Of a stretch of DNA of 45,739 nucleotides, positions 1 to 8,714 are shown piece by piece. Each line of letters begins with the position of its first letter. Within the stretch, counting starts at the first letter, position 1. This DNA is from Crenarchaeota archaeon 13_1_40CM_3_52_17 (lineage in GTDB: Archaea; Thermoproteota; Bathyarchaeia; 40CM-2-53-6), in NCBI GenBank assembly GCA_001918745.1, contig MNGN01000001.1:1-45739 (forward strand), read 5' to 3'. The position numbers and the translations under genes are program-made. The notes under the pieces were generated by a model that was not told where the DNA came from, searched no databases, and worked only from the letters and a program-made list of their open reading frames with translations.

Positions 1-682
1 CGGAAGCAATCCTCCGGGGTGTAGTCGAATCGTTCCTTCTTCCGGAAGATGTAGTCTCTGTAATTGTTAAAGCCCGCGTTATCCGCGATTCTTTGGCGTA
101 GGGCTATCAACTGGTCGTAGATCTGGTTCAAGGTGTCTCTATCTTTCTGTCTGCGGGACTCTGCTAGGAACCAAGTTTTCTCTCGAACGCTCCGGTCTGG
201 TTCTTCCAGGAATCGTCCCATTTGTTGCATTGTCCTCTCTTGGCCTTCATAGAGGACTGTCATCGCTCCTGTGGTTTTCTGAAATGACTGCGCGAGCTTT
301 GTTTCTTCTTTTTCGAGTTCTACATTTTCTTCTCGGAAGAGTGCGACGTTGTTCTCTCTCTTCCTGTTGAGTACATAGTACTCGTCGCTATTTTCGCCGC
401 GGGTTCTACGTTCTCAATAAAGAGTAGGTAGTCTTTCTCGCGGGCAGGGTCATCGGTTTGACATGTCATTCTCGCATATCGAATGGATTGTTCTTCTGCC
501 AAGGCGGACGCGAGTTCGGACTCGTCTTTGAGCCATTTCTCAAGATCGGATGCTGAATGAATCGTGCGATTTTGCAGATTTTGAAATAACTCCTTCAATC
601 TGCTCAGATCTGTGAGATCTATGTTGGTGGGAAGAAACTGGCGGGGGTATTCACGAGGGAGGTGAGAGTAATCGAAGGACAA
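1..682 (-). pseudogene. M3-family oligoendopeptidase, N-terminal part, frame-disrupted and cut by window edge
   Basis: ORF 320-682(-) reads as the M3 N-terminus up to FIENVEPAAK. A second minus-strand frame from ~400 down to 1 reads DEYYVLNRKRENNVALFREENVELEKEETKLAQSFQKTTGAMTVLYEGQERTMQQMGRFLEEPDRSVREKTW...RDYIFRKKERFDYTPEDCF, typical of M3 oligoendopeptidases. Confidence 0.75.
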
Positions 683-874
683 TGGCGGTCTGGTCCAGCG
701 ACGTTTGTTCTAGCCTATGTTAACATAGTTTGTCTTATTGATAGTGCCCATCCATCTGATGGTGGGCAGAAATGTCCTTGACCGCAACCATCTTTAAACC
801 ATGAGAAATGGTACAAGAAAACGGGTGGATTCTCGACGATTGTCAAACATCTTTCCGAAATTGTCCCGGAGAGG

Positions 875-1159
875 GTGGGCGACTTCAGACGGTGGTACCT
901 GTCCAAGGCAGAGCAGGGTCATCAGCTCGCGATGAGATATGTGGAGCTCACTGGAATCGTTACTCCTCATACGCATGATGTCGAGGAGACAATCTTCTAC
1001 ATCGAAGGCAAAGGGTCTGCACGTGTAGGCGAGAAAGAAGTCAGAGTCAAGCCGGGAACTATGATTGTGATTCCGCCGGGGACGGTGCACAGCTCCATTC
1101 GGGAGGGATTCGAGCCCTTGCGCTATCTCGCCATTTTTGTGGGAAACCCTGACCTATAG
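875..1159 (+). CDS. Cupin-domain protein
   Basis: HTHDVEETIFYIEGKGSARVGEKEVRVKPGTMIVIPPGTVHS cupin motifs. Start uncertain; the frame is open and protein-like upstream to ~800. Confidence 0.75.
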   Translation: MGDFRRWYLSKAEQGHQLAMRYVELTGIVTPHTHDVEETIFYIEGKGSARVGEKEVRVKPGTMIVIPPGTVHSSIREGFEPLRYLAIFVGNPDL

Positions 1160-1208
1160 TTTACACGAGCCGGTTAGACACTTGAGAGATACAGGAAACC
1201 GGCTTGAG

Positions 1209-1889
1209 ATGGAGCAGTCAAGGATTGTTTCGCCCAAGGGCGGTCATTTCGGAATCGTCTATGCCTCGCTTCCCAACTCGGGTGAACGTAAGACTTGCCT
1301 GATCATTGCGCATGGCGCGGGTGGGCCAATGTACTCGCCTTTCATCACCTATTTCCATAGAGGCCTCGCCGAGAAGGGATACCTTACGGTGAAGTTCAAT
1401 TTTCCGTACATGGAAGCTCGACGAAAGATCCCGGACAAGAGAGAGATCCTAGAGACTAGCTATCGACAAGTTATCGATGAGGTCAGGGCCAGTAAGCATC
1501 ACCCTGAGCGAATCTTCGTAGGAGGCAAGTCGATGGGGGGCCGTATTGCCTCCCAGGTTGTCGCATCGGGAGTAGATGTCGAAGGACTATTCTTTCTGGG
1601 TTATCCATTGCATCGACCTGGTCAGCCGGAGATGCTCAGGGATGAACACCTTTATCGGATTGAGAAGCCGATGCTCTTCCTTTCCGGAACAAAAGACCAA
1701 TTTGCCAAAAGGGAACTCCTTGAGGGAGTTGTGTCGAAACTGGGCGACCGAGCGGAGATTCACTGGATAGAGGGCGGTGACCACAGCTTCAACACGCGGC
1801 AGGGCAAAGACGACCTGGTCAAGACCTATGATGAGGCACTAGAGACTCTTGATACTTGGTTGAGAGCTAAAAGGCGCCTAGGTTCTTGA
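1209..1889 (+). CDS. Alpha/beta hydrolase (dienelactone hydrolase / KANL3-Tex30-like)
   Basis: IIAHGAGGPM, GGKSMGGR nucleophile elbow, GGDHSF C-terminal His. Confidence 0.8.
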   Translation: MEQSRIVSPKGGHFGIVYASLPNSGERKTCLIIAHGAGGPMYSPFITYFHRGLAEKGYLTVKFNFPYMEARRKIPDKREILETSYRQVIDEVRASKHHPERIFVGGKSMGGRIASQVVASGVDVEGLFFLGYPLHRPGQPEMLRDEHLYRIEKPMLFLSGTKDQFAKRELLEGVVSKLGDRAEIHWIEGGDHSFNTRQGKDDLVKTYDEALETLDTWLRAKRRLGS

Positions 1890-2109
1890 ACCGGGTTCAG
1901 TGTAGTGTTTAAATCGGCGAAGAGCTGGGCTTTGTGTAGCCATGTGCGACACCTGTGGCTGTTCTTCCGAGCAGGAAGATAAGAGCGGCGAGGAAGCCTA
2001 GCCCTCAGCCTGCCGGGGCGTAAGTTTCCCAAATATCCATAGAAGGGGCTCCAAAGAAGCCTTTTCCATTTTTCGTCCGTCTCAGACGAGTCTCTGGTCG
2101 GACTCTAGT

Positions 2110-2499
2110 CTAGAAGATCCTTGGGAACCCGAAAAGCGCGCCGATCAATACCGCGCCGAGAACGAAGGTTAGAACTACAATCACGACTATTGCCATTACT
2201 GCGACTCCGATCGCTCCGAACCACCCGGTCTTGAAGTAGTGTTTGACAAGGAATAGGAAGATCAGAAGTCCGATGAGCAGGCCGAATAATCCTTGAACAA
2301 AGGAAATGACCGCTCCCACGAGGAAGGTGCCGGTCCCAGCGACGGCTAGCGCTTCACCGAAGGTAACTTTTCGGCCAACCACAACTTCCCCTGCCAGCCA
2401 TAGTACGAATCCGACGATTAGAAGGTAGATTATGAACAGTACTATGAACCCAACGATTGTAGAGCCGATCCCGATGCTTGGAATGAAGGGGTTTGCCAT
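2110..2499 (-). CDS. Small multi-spanning membrane protein
   Basis: 129 aa, several hydrophobic helices. Confidence 0.6.
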   Translation of the reverse strand: MANPFIPSIGIGSTIVGFIVLFIIYLLIVGFVLWLAGEVVVGRKVTFGEALAVAGTGTFLVGAVISFVQGLFGLLIGLLIFLFLVKHYFKTGWFGAIGVAVMAIVVIVVLTFVLGAVLIGALFGFPRIF

Positions 2500-2632
2500 G
2501 CGGAGTGCTTCACCTGACAGGACTATGATCTTGAATTATGGTTGTTGAAACCATGTCATCTGTCTGGCAGTAATTCTTGATTGTTCTTTCGTTGGGAAGG
2601 TTTAAGCTTGCCAGCTTTTCCGGGATAGCTTT

Positions 2633-2811
2633 GCCCAGGACAATGTATGCCGGGCTCGCGCCCTATTCCTGGAATACGGGAGTGCGTTGAGGTAGTATAG
2701 CCCGGTCCGCGGCTTGCGGGAGCCGGCCGAGAGTATGCACGGCTGTCACCCGTGCGACACTCGAGAATTTTCTCGAGCGCGTTGCGGGTTCGAATCCCGC
2801 CCTGGGCGCCA
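2633..2811 (+). tRNA. tRNA-Asp (GTC), interrupted by about three putative introns, CCA encoded
   Basis: Acceptor GCCCAGG (2633-2639) / CCTGGGC (2801-2807), discriminator G, CCA. GTATAGCCCGGTC..AGTAT D-arm. CACGG-CTGTCAC-CCGTG anticodon arm with GTC at 2745-2747. GCGGG-TTCGAAT-CCCGC T-arm. Extra segments at ~2640-2692, in the D-loop, and between anticodon stem and T-stem. Confidence 0.8.
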
Positions 2812-4718
2812 GATTTTCTGTTCGAGATCATTTTCAGACGCATTTGATGCGGTCGCCAGTTAGGCGGGAAACTTTGCTGTCAAACTCTTGGGTCTTGGCA
2901 AGTCGATAAGAAGATCTCCTGCAAGGCTCAGGTATCCTATGGCGGTCTTGGAATCACAGCGTAAGGTGGAGGAGATTATGAAGAAGAATATCAACACATC
3001 CCAGAACACCTCTTTACACCACTACGTCTGTCTTGTTTGATCACTAGTTCGTGGAGAAACAACGAACATTAGAAACCTGTAAGTAACAATCTGGCTTTCT
3101 TGGCCCGACTACGCAAATGACAAATACTCCTTTAGTGTCGAGCAGGGATTCACGAGGGGTGGTTAGCACTCGCCTCGCCCAATCCGTCGATTATCTTTGA
3201 TACGTCAAATTGCAAGTGGGTCCCAGTCACCCACATCGAGACCTCCTTTGGAGGTAACCATTTGTACTATGATCTGCTCACAGGCCCATATCTAACCAGT
3301 GACGGACATTTCCTGAATTTCATCGCTAACGGTTACGCTGACCCCTGTAACCCAATCTGCAAAGAAGGACCAACCCCCTAACACGGCTGGCGTAGACTCG
3401 ACGGAAAAAGGACTCCTTATTACACGGCTTGAGCCTTTAACAAGTTCTTGATCTGATGCGAGGAACATCACGCAAGGGCATTCTTCTGATACTACTTGCA
3501 CTTTCGAATCTATTCCTGGTGTCAAGCCTCCTCAGTGTCAGGAGCGTTGCAGCTACAGGTTCAGAAAGCCCCCTGACAAGTCATCACGGAATAGCCATTC
3601 ATTCAGACAAAGAGTTCATTCTTGCAAATGGGGTTGTGTCTGGTTCAGGAACCCAGGCCGACCCATACGTGATAGCAAGTTGGGACATTGATGTTTCAGC
3701 AGATCCTGTGCCGGTGATATTGTCGAGCGGGACGCTTAATGCAGGTATCTTCATAGCCAATACGACCGCATATGTGATTGTGAGAAATGTTCAGGTCCAC
3801 AGTTCTATTCCGGGTTGGTGGATGAACGTTGGAATCGTTCTATGGAACACGACCAATGTAGTGGTGGAATCTTCGCGCGTATGGAACGGAAATAATGGAG
3901 TTGTTCTGGTGGCCACGAGCAGATCAACCATTGTCCAAAACGAGTTTTTCAACCAAGTCGAACCGGTGGCAATAGTGGGAGGGTTTCCTTTAGCGTCGTC
4001 GAAAGCTTCGGGGAACATTATTGCTCAAAATACTATTCACGGCGGGAGGGCCGTTGGCATAGAGGTGTTCGACGCCTCCGATAACGTGATCACTGACAAT
4101 TCGATTTGGAACATGTCGGCGTGGGCGGCTTTCTTTCAATGGGGAGCAAATGGTAACATTTTCTCCGGGAATCATATTAGCAGTTCTGCTGTGGGTATCG
4201 AGGCTGTCTTCTCCTCCATCAATAACACGATCGTTGGGAACTCGTTCGATGTTCAGATTCTAGGTGTGGGCGTGGGGTTCGGCTCCAACGGGACAATAGT
4301 CACTGGGAACAACATCCATAGCATACAAGGAGGAATCAATCTGATTGAGGTTACAAACTCGATAGTATCTGGGAATACCGTTCAGGCAAACGGGACTGGG
4401 ATCAAACTGCTCGAAGGAACGACAGCGAATCGCATAACCGGAAACTTGGTCATCGCACACATTGGACTCTTTGTCTGTGGAACAATAATCGGACTGAACA
4501 GATTCGCTCCAAACGACCTCAAGGGGTCAGACCTTCGAATGGAATTTTGCCACTAGTTTTCACTGGCCATGAACACAACATGGACAAGATCGCAATCCTA
4601 CCTCCAAAGTTAGAATCCTCGGTTGTCTGCCGTTCACTCTCGTTTGCAAACGAGACCAAGACAGCAAACCCTTGGATGGAGATTCAATCCAGGAGTCGAA
4701 ATCCCGCCCTGGGCGCCA
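2793..4718. mobile_element. Possible integrated-element remnant bounded by a 19-bp duplication of the tRNA-Asp 3' end
   Basis: aatcccgccctgggcgcca at 2793-2811 (tRNA 3' end) and exactly repeated at 4700-4718; no integrase recognised inside. Confidence 0.45.
3456..4556 (+). CDS. Secreted right-handed beta-helix repeat protein (NosD/PbH1-like)
   Basis: Signal-like N-terminus; repeated N.I..N.I......GI.....N.I.GN pattern. Confidence 0.75.
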   Translation: MRGTSRKGILLILLALSNLFLVSSLLSVRSVAATGSESPLTSHHGIAIHSDKEFILANGVVSGSGTQADPYVIASWDIDVSADPVPVILSSGTLNAGIFIANTTAYVIVRNVQVHSSIPGWWMNVGIVLWNTTNVVVESSRVWNGNNGVVLVATSRSTIVQNEFFNQVEPVAIVGGFPLASSKASGNIIAQNTIHGGRAVGIEVFDASDNVITDNSIWNMSAWAAFFQWGANGNIFSGNHISSSAVGIEAVFSSINNTIVGNSFDVQILGVGVGFGSNGTIVTGNNIHSIQGGINLIEVTNSIVSGNTVQANGTGIKLLEGTTANRITGNLVIAHIGLFVCGTIIGLNRFAPNDLKGSDLRMEFCH

Positions 4719-4744
4719 ACGGCCCAAAGGGCGTCGCACAACAT

Positions 4745-4939
4745 TTTTTCAATTCAGCATCTGAAAGCGGTCCTAAAAATCGGATCTTGAAACCCAGTTT
4801 TGAAACCAATGTCTTAACCCAGTTCTCAAAATTGGACCCTGAAACTGGTTCTTGCAACAGCTTCCTGAATCAGCCTTTGAAAACGGTAGCTGTGAATTTT
4901 CCGGCCCCCCCGGGGCCTACTCAAGTCGCACGCCGCGCC
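4745..4939 (-). repeat. Dispersed repeat, copy B (GC-rich head plus degenerate ~12-nt array)
   Basis: Reverse complement head GGCGCGGCGTGCGACTTGAGTAGGCCCCGGGGGGGCCGGAAAAT nearly matches copy A at ~14328; followed by CCGTTTTCAAAGG, CCAGTTTCAGGGT, TTGGTTTCAAAACT, GGGTTTCAAGAT units. Confidence 0.7.
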
Positions 4940-5019
4940 ATTCACAACGTATCCAAGGCGGCCCAGCCGGCTAACCCTTAACACAGGCGAACCCCCTAGC
5001 CCAACAAGGACAGCTAATC

Positions 5020-5391
5020 TTGGTCTCCATAATCCATTCACCACCCCAAGAAATCGTCGTCACCGGCCTCACCAGCTTCACTAGCCAGGTCAACCTTGCC
5101 TCCATGGTCGCCTTCGTCATGAACGTCTCCGGCCAACCACTAGCCCTCTACTGGGCCGAGGGAGTAGTCTTCCTAGCCGACTTCGTCGAACCAGAAGCCC
5201 TCCCCGAAGAATACGTCAAAGGCAGAATCTACGCCTCCAACATATCCCACGCCCCGATGGCGAAATACAACAACTTCGTACGCGTAGGAAACATCGAAGT
5301 CCCAGTAATCGATGTAACCTCCAATGTTGGACTACGAGACCTTGCCCGCTGGATTAGAGAAAATCACCAGTCTGATCCCGAGAAATCTTAA
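5020..5391 (+). CDS. Hypothetical protein
   Basis: 123 aa, protein-like composition, no recognised family. Confidence 0.55.
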   Translation: MVSIIHSPPQEIVVTGLTSFTSQVNLASMVAFVMNVSGQPLALYWAEGVVFLADFVEPEALPEEYVKGRIYASNISHAPMAKYNNFVRVGNIEVPVIDVTSNVGLRDLARWIRENHQSDPEKS

Positions 5392-5422
5392 CTAGACGCG
5401 AACCTCTCGTCTTTGATTGTGT

Positions 5423-5633
5423 CCCGGGGTAGCTCAGCCTGGAAGAGCTTCCGAGCCGCCCCCTAAAACAGCGGGCGACGAAGACGCTGTAGGTTTGCGC
5501 CCAGTGCGCAGCCACGTCAGCCTTACCAGGCTAACAGTAGACACCGGAGTGTCGCCGGAGAACCGCTAAGAACGGTTCGGCGAATTCAAAATGGAGGCTA
5601 TTCGCCTCCATGAGACTCCGGTCCCCGGGACCA
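5423..5633 (+). tRNA. tRNA-Tyr (GTA), interrupted by about four to five putative introns, CCA encoded
   Basis: Acceptor CCCGGGG (5423-5429) / CCCCGGG (5623-5629), A73, CCA. C1-G72 and AGCCTGG D-loop typical of archaeal tRNA-Tyr. Anticodon arm AGACG-CTGTAG|A-CGTC|T after intron removal, GTA at 5489-5491. T-stem ACCGG (5543-5547) / CCGGT (5618-5622). Intervening segments form hairpins. Confidence 0.7.
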
Positions 5634-5660
5634 CCCTTGTCGATGTACGAGAATTGTCTC

Positions 5661-6044
5661 TTACTTGGACTTGACCGCGGGCGTTCGGCTCTCAAGCTCT
5701 CTCAAAATCAGCTCGTTCTGCTTCATTATGATCTTGTTCTGGTCAGTAAGAATTCTCAACGCACTGGCGATTAGGGAGAGAGATGGGTTATCCCACTTGA
5801 ACTCGTTTTCCTTGGCAGCCAAGGCTTGTTTGCCTTTGATAATGGATCCGCGAAGGTTCTCGTCACTCTCGTCATCAGCAAAAGCAGCACGGTTCTTCCG
5901 GTCCATTTTGTCGGACATGCTAGCAGCTGCGTGTTCGCGTTTGACGTCCGGGTAGCAGTCTTCGCAGAACCTCAGCCCCTTGAGTTCTAAGAGGGGGTCG
6001 ATGAGGCTTAAGGTCTTACCGCATCTGGAGCAGAAATCTGCCAT
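5661..6044 (-). CDS. Zinc-ribbon/LIM-like N-terminal hypothetical protein
   Basis: CSRCGKTL...GLRFCEDCYPD. Confidence 0.6.
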   Translation of the reverse strand: MADFCSRCGKTLSLIDPLLELKGLRFCEDCYPDVKREHAAASMSDKMDRKNRAAFADDESDENLRGSIIKGKQALAAKENEFKWDNPSLSLIASALRILTDQNKIIMKQNELILRELESRTPAVKSK

Positions 6045-6167
6045 GTTACTGGTTCAGCTCTAATCGGCACATGCCGTTCCAGCGCTATTAAAGAGTCATG
6101 TAACCCGTTCTCTCACAAGCCTCCATTGGACACCTGACGAGAGATCGAACATTCTGGTTAGCGTTAA

Positions 6168-6419
6168 TCAGGGTCTAAGCCGGTTAACGGGAGCCTGCAA
6201 CATTTGGTCACGCTGACTGGGGTAGATTGACTGATGTATCAAGTGAGGCGCGACTTCCCTGGGTGCAATCGAAGGAGGACTAGGTTCGATATTCTCTCTA
6301 ACCCACTCTGGGACAATGACTGCCCTAAGGAGCTGCTGAACGGTAACATCTCTTCTCTTCGCCTCTGAAGCTAGGATCTTGAAGGTTCCGTCTCCAACCG
6401 ATAGGATGAACTTGGCCAT
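6168..6419 (-). CDS. Hypothetical small protein
   Basis: 83 aa ORF abutting the next minus-strand ORF. Confidence 0.4.
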   Translation of the reverse strand: MAKFILSVGDGTFKILASEAKRRDVTVQQLLRAVIVPEWVRENIEPSPPSIAPREVAPHLIHQSIYPSQRDQMLQAPVNRLRP

Positions 6420-6421
6420 TG

Positions 6422-6670
6422 CTATGCGTCAGACCTCCCTCGGGTTATCTTGGGTTCCGTCGTATTGTATTGGGGGTGAAATCGTCGAGGAGCTTTTCCC
6501 TCGACTAGAACGATGATATTGTAGTCAACATCTGCACCTCTAAGCGACTGGACGAACCCGTCAAACTCGTTCAGGATCTCTTCCCCTCCGCGAGCCTCGG
6601 TTTGGCCCCTCAGTTTCATGAGGGCGGTCCACTTGTAATTCTCCATGATCCTGTCCCCTGCCTTGTTCAT
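6422..6670 (-). CDS. Hypothetical small protein
   Basis: 82 aa, adjacent to 6168-6419 with a 2-nt gap; overlaps a probably spurious ORF 6561-6752. Confidence 0.45.
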   Translation of the reverse strand: MNKAGDRIMENYKWTALMKLRGQTEARGGEEILNEFDGFVQSLRGADVDYNIIVLVEGKAPRRFHPQYNTTEPKITRGRSDA

Positions 6671-6821
6671 TATTATCCCGCCATCGTATCCGTTGGGTCG
6701 ATATCCCTAGAGCAGCTGCAGCAGCTTTCGAAGCAGAGCGTGCAACTATCACATGTTAGACTAGTGTTTTCTAGACATGAAGGGCAACAGTTAGGAGTCG
6801 AGTTTTGATCGAGCATCTTCA

Positions 6822-7076
6822 TCAAAGGCTATTCCTCTTGTCAACCCTTCCTTCGACTTTGAAGTAAACGTCTCGATCGTTGATCCATTCCCCACGAACC
6901 TGTTCGTCATCGACGTCAGTGTATACTCCGTCAAGCCAGACTCTTGCGTCCAATGCTTTCGAAGACGCTATGAGGTCGATCAGCAGGTTTCTCAGACGCC
7001 CATCAGTCTTGGCGTCTCGAACATATGACCCCGAAAGTCCATCCCTCTTTTCGTTGTCGGCGAGAGTGGCATCCAT
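6822..7076 (-). CDS. Hypothetical small protein
   Basis: 84 aa; TATA-like TTATATGG and an inverted repeat just upstream. Confidence 0.45.
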   Translation of the reverse strand: MDATLADNEKRDGLSGSYVRDAKTDGRLRNLLIDLIASSKALDARVWLDGVYTDVDDEQVRGEWINDRDVYFKVEGRVDKRNSL

Positions 7077-7115
7077 TTGTCATCTGTCGGTACATTTCGC
7101 TACCTTTCCATATAA

Positions 7116-7137
7116 TCACCACGTTTACAAGTGGTGA
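7116..7137. promoter_or_regulatory. Inverted repeat TCACCAC-N8-GTGGTGA next to a TATA-like element
   Basis: tcaccacgtttacaagtggtga; perfect 7-bp arms upstream of the minus-strand ORF starting at 7076. Confidence 0.45.
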
Positions 7138-7161
7138 AAGTGTAGCGCAAGGTAATCTCTC

Positions 7162-7494
7162 CTAACACACTGTAGGCACCCCGCTATTATTCTCGGAGTT
7201 CGAATTGAAATCACTGAGATGTGCGAAAGAGAATTTCGTCCCATCAAACTCGTAGCGCATAGAGCGATTGACTGATCCGGGAAATCGCTGGATGGCTCTT
7301 ACGGGTTCAGGCCCTGTACATTGCGTAAATTTATGGTAACCCTGGACGACGGAGTATTTAATGAGCTTCTTTATGTGGCGAGGAGGCGAAACATATCCAT
7401 GCAAGAGCTCTTTCGAGTAGTCGTTATTCCAGATCGGATCGAACTCAACGTCATCGAAGACCCTCCGCTCTCTGAATAACTCAACTAGCTCCAC
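7162..7494 (-). CDS. Hypothetical protein
   Basis: 110 aa ORF, modest coding character. Confidence 0.35.
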   Translation of the reverse strand: MELVELFRERRVFDDVEFDPIWNNDYSKELLHGYVSPPRHIKKLIKYSVVQGYHKFTQCTGPEPVRAIQRFPGSVNRSMRYEFDGTKFSFAHLSDFNSNSENNSGVPTVC

Positions 7495-7792
7495 TCAATA
7501 GTGCTTGGGTAGAACTACGTTACTCAATTTGAGACTTAGCTGATTGTACCGAATTGTGTGAATTCTAAACAGTGTCGTGAGTAGTTACCGTTGCCTCTTG
7601 AGGACCTTGGGCCCCATCTACGAATTTTCTACTTCCTTGAGAATTCTGCGGTCGCGAGGCTTGTTCTTCGACTGTTCTTGCTTGTCTGCCTCTGCGTTGT
7701 CTAGTTCGGGCATCGTTTTATTATCAGTGTGCATTCGGATCCATCCCTGTGTCCTTTGCTTGCCTCGCTTGGGCGCCCTTGTGCGTGTTCGT

Positions 7793-8473
7793 CTATCGTT
7801 TGTAGCCTCTGCCATTCTTGGCCCCCGCAAAGCTTGGGATCAGCGGGGCTTCTCGGTGTTCGCTGGCGAGACCTGTCAGGGGGCGAGTGATTGTTGCGAC
7901 TATTTGTCCGTCTGTTTCATGCGTCTCAACTTTTGCACCCATAGGCTTGAAGAGGGATTGAACCAACTCGCCGTAGAATGCCGAGACCCTAGGGCCTCGG
8001 TCATGTTTCAAGACCACGGTGTCGGTTTCTCCATCGATGGTGTATTGGAGCCTGAACGCGTTTCCGTAGCTGCCGATCATCTCCAGCGCTTTTAGCACGG
8101 TCTCAGGGTTGAATTTCTTGAACCAGAAGAGGACCATCTCAGGAATAGTGTTCGCCCCGGCCTCTTTTCCCAGTTCTCGCGCCTCCTCATCCGTGAGGAT
8201 GCTGAAGACTTTCTCCACTAAGGATGTGGGAACTTGGATGAAGCCGAACTTGGTAGCCTTGTCCTCCCACTCCACAAGTTTCCTCAGAGATCTGTTCGCC
8301 AAAAGGTTGAATGAGAACTGTTCCCTTTCAGCCATCTCAACGATTCCCGCTTCGACATCCTCATCCAGTCTAAGGGTCCTGGTCACGCTTCTCGAGCTCG
8401 AAACCGGCGTAGATTTGAGCTCGAACATGGTTCGAGTAGGTGCTAAGGTCATTTTTGCTTCCTTGGAACCCAT
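7793..8473 (-). CDS. Ribbon-helix-helix-like N-terminal protein, paralog 1
   Basis: TRTLRLDEDVEAGIVEMAEREQFSFNLLANRSLRKLVEWE resembles RHH; shares FWFKKF..VLKALE, KHD.G..(V/A)S.FY with the ORF at 8715-9407. Confidence 0.75.
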   Translation of the reverse strand: MGSKEAKMTLAPTRTMFELKSTPVSSSRSVTRTLRLDEDVEAGIVEMAEREQFSFNLLANRSLRKLVEWEDKATKFGFIQVPTSLVEKVFSILTDEEARELGKEAGANTIPEMVLFWFKKFNPETVLKALEMIGSYGNAFRLQYTIDGETDTVVLKHDRGPRVSAFYGELVQSLFKPMGAKVETHETDGQIVATITRPLTGLASEHREAPLIPSFAGAKNGRGYKR

Positions 8474-8480
8474 TTAGTCG

Positions 8481-8596
8481 TTGCAAGCACTTAAGCGGTA
8501 CGTCTCTCTCCGCTTGCAATCGGCAATCAAATTGCCTGAGTGCACGGCATAGTTTTGCGCAAAGTGTGCAGACAGACCGTTTGCAAGATATTGCAA
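8481..8596. promoter_or_regulatory. Cluster of TTGCAA-type palindromes between divergent RHH paralogs
   Basis: TTGCAA at 8481, 8514, 8581 and 8591; GGCAATcaaATTGCC at 8522-8536; TTTGCGCAAA at 8554-8563. Confidence 0.55.
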
Positions 8597-8714
8597 GTGG
8601 ACTAATGCTCTCCCCCTCATTTAGCGGGGGATACCCGTGTTGTAAGAGAAAAGCGCCAAGTTTATCTTTATGTTTGCATGTGAGTGCACATGCTATGGAA
8701 TGTGACAGATTGTA

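Noticed and set aside
2556-2843. 95-aa minus-strand ORF
   Set aside because: It lies across the tRNA-Asp gene; low-complexity, tRNA-derived translation.
4547-4981. 144-aa plus-strand ORF
   Set aside because: Spans the tRNA 3'-end duplication and repeat copy B; composition explained by the repeat.
7577-8095. 172-aa plus-strand ORF
   Set aside because: Antisense to the RHH paralog 1 gene; no family resemblance.
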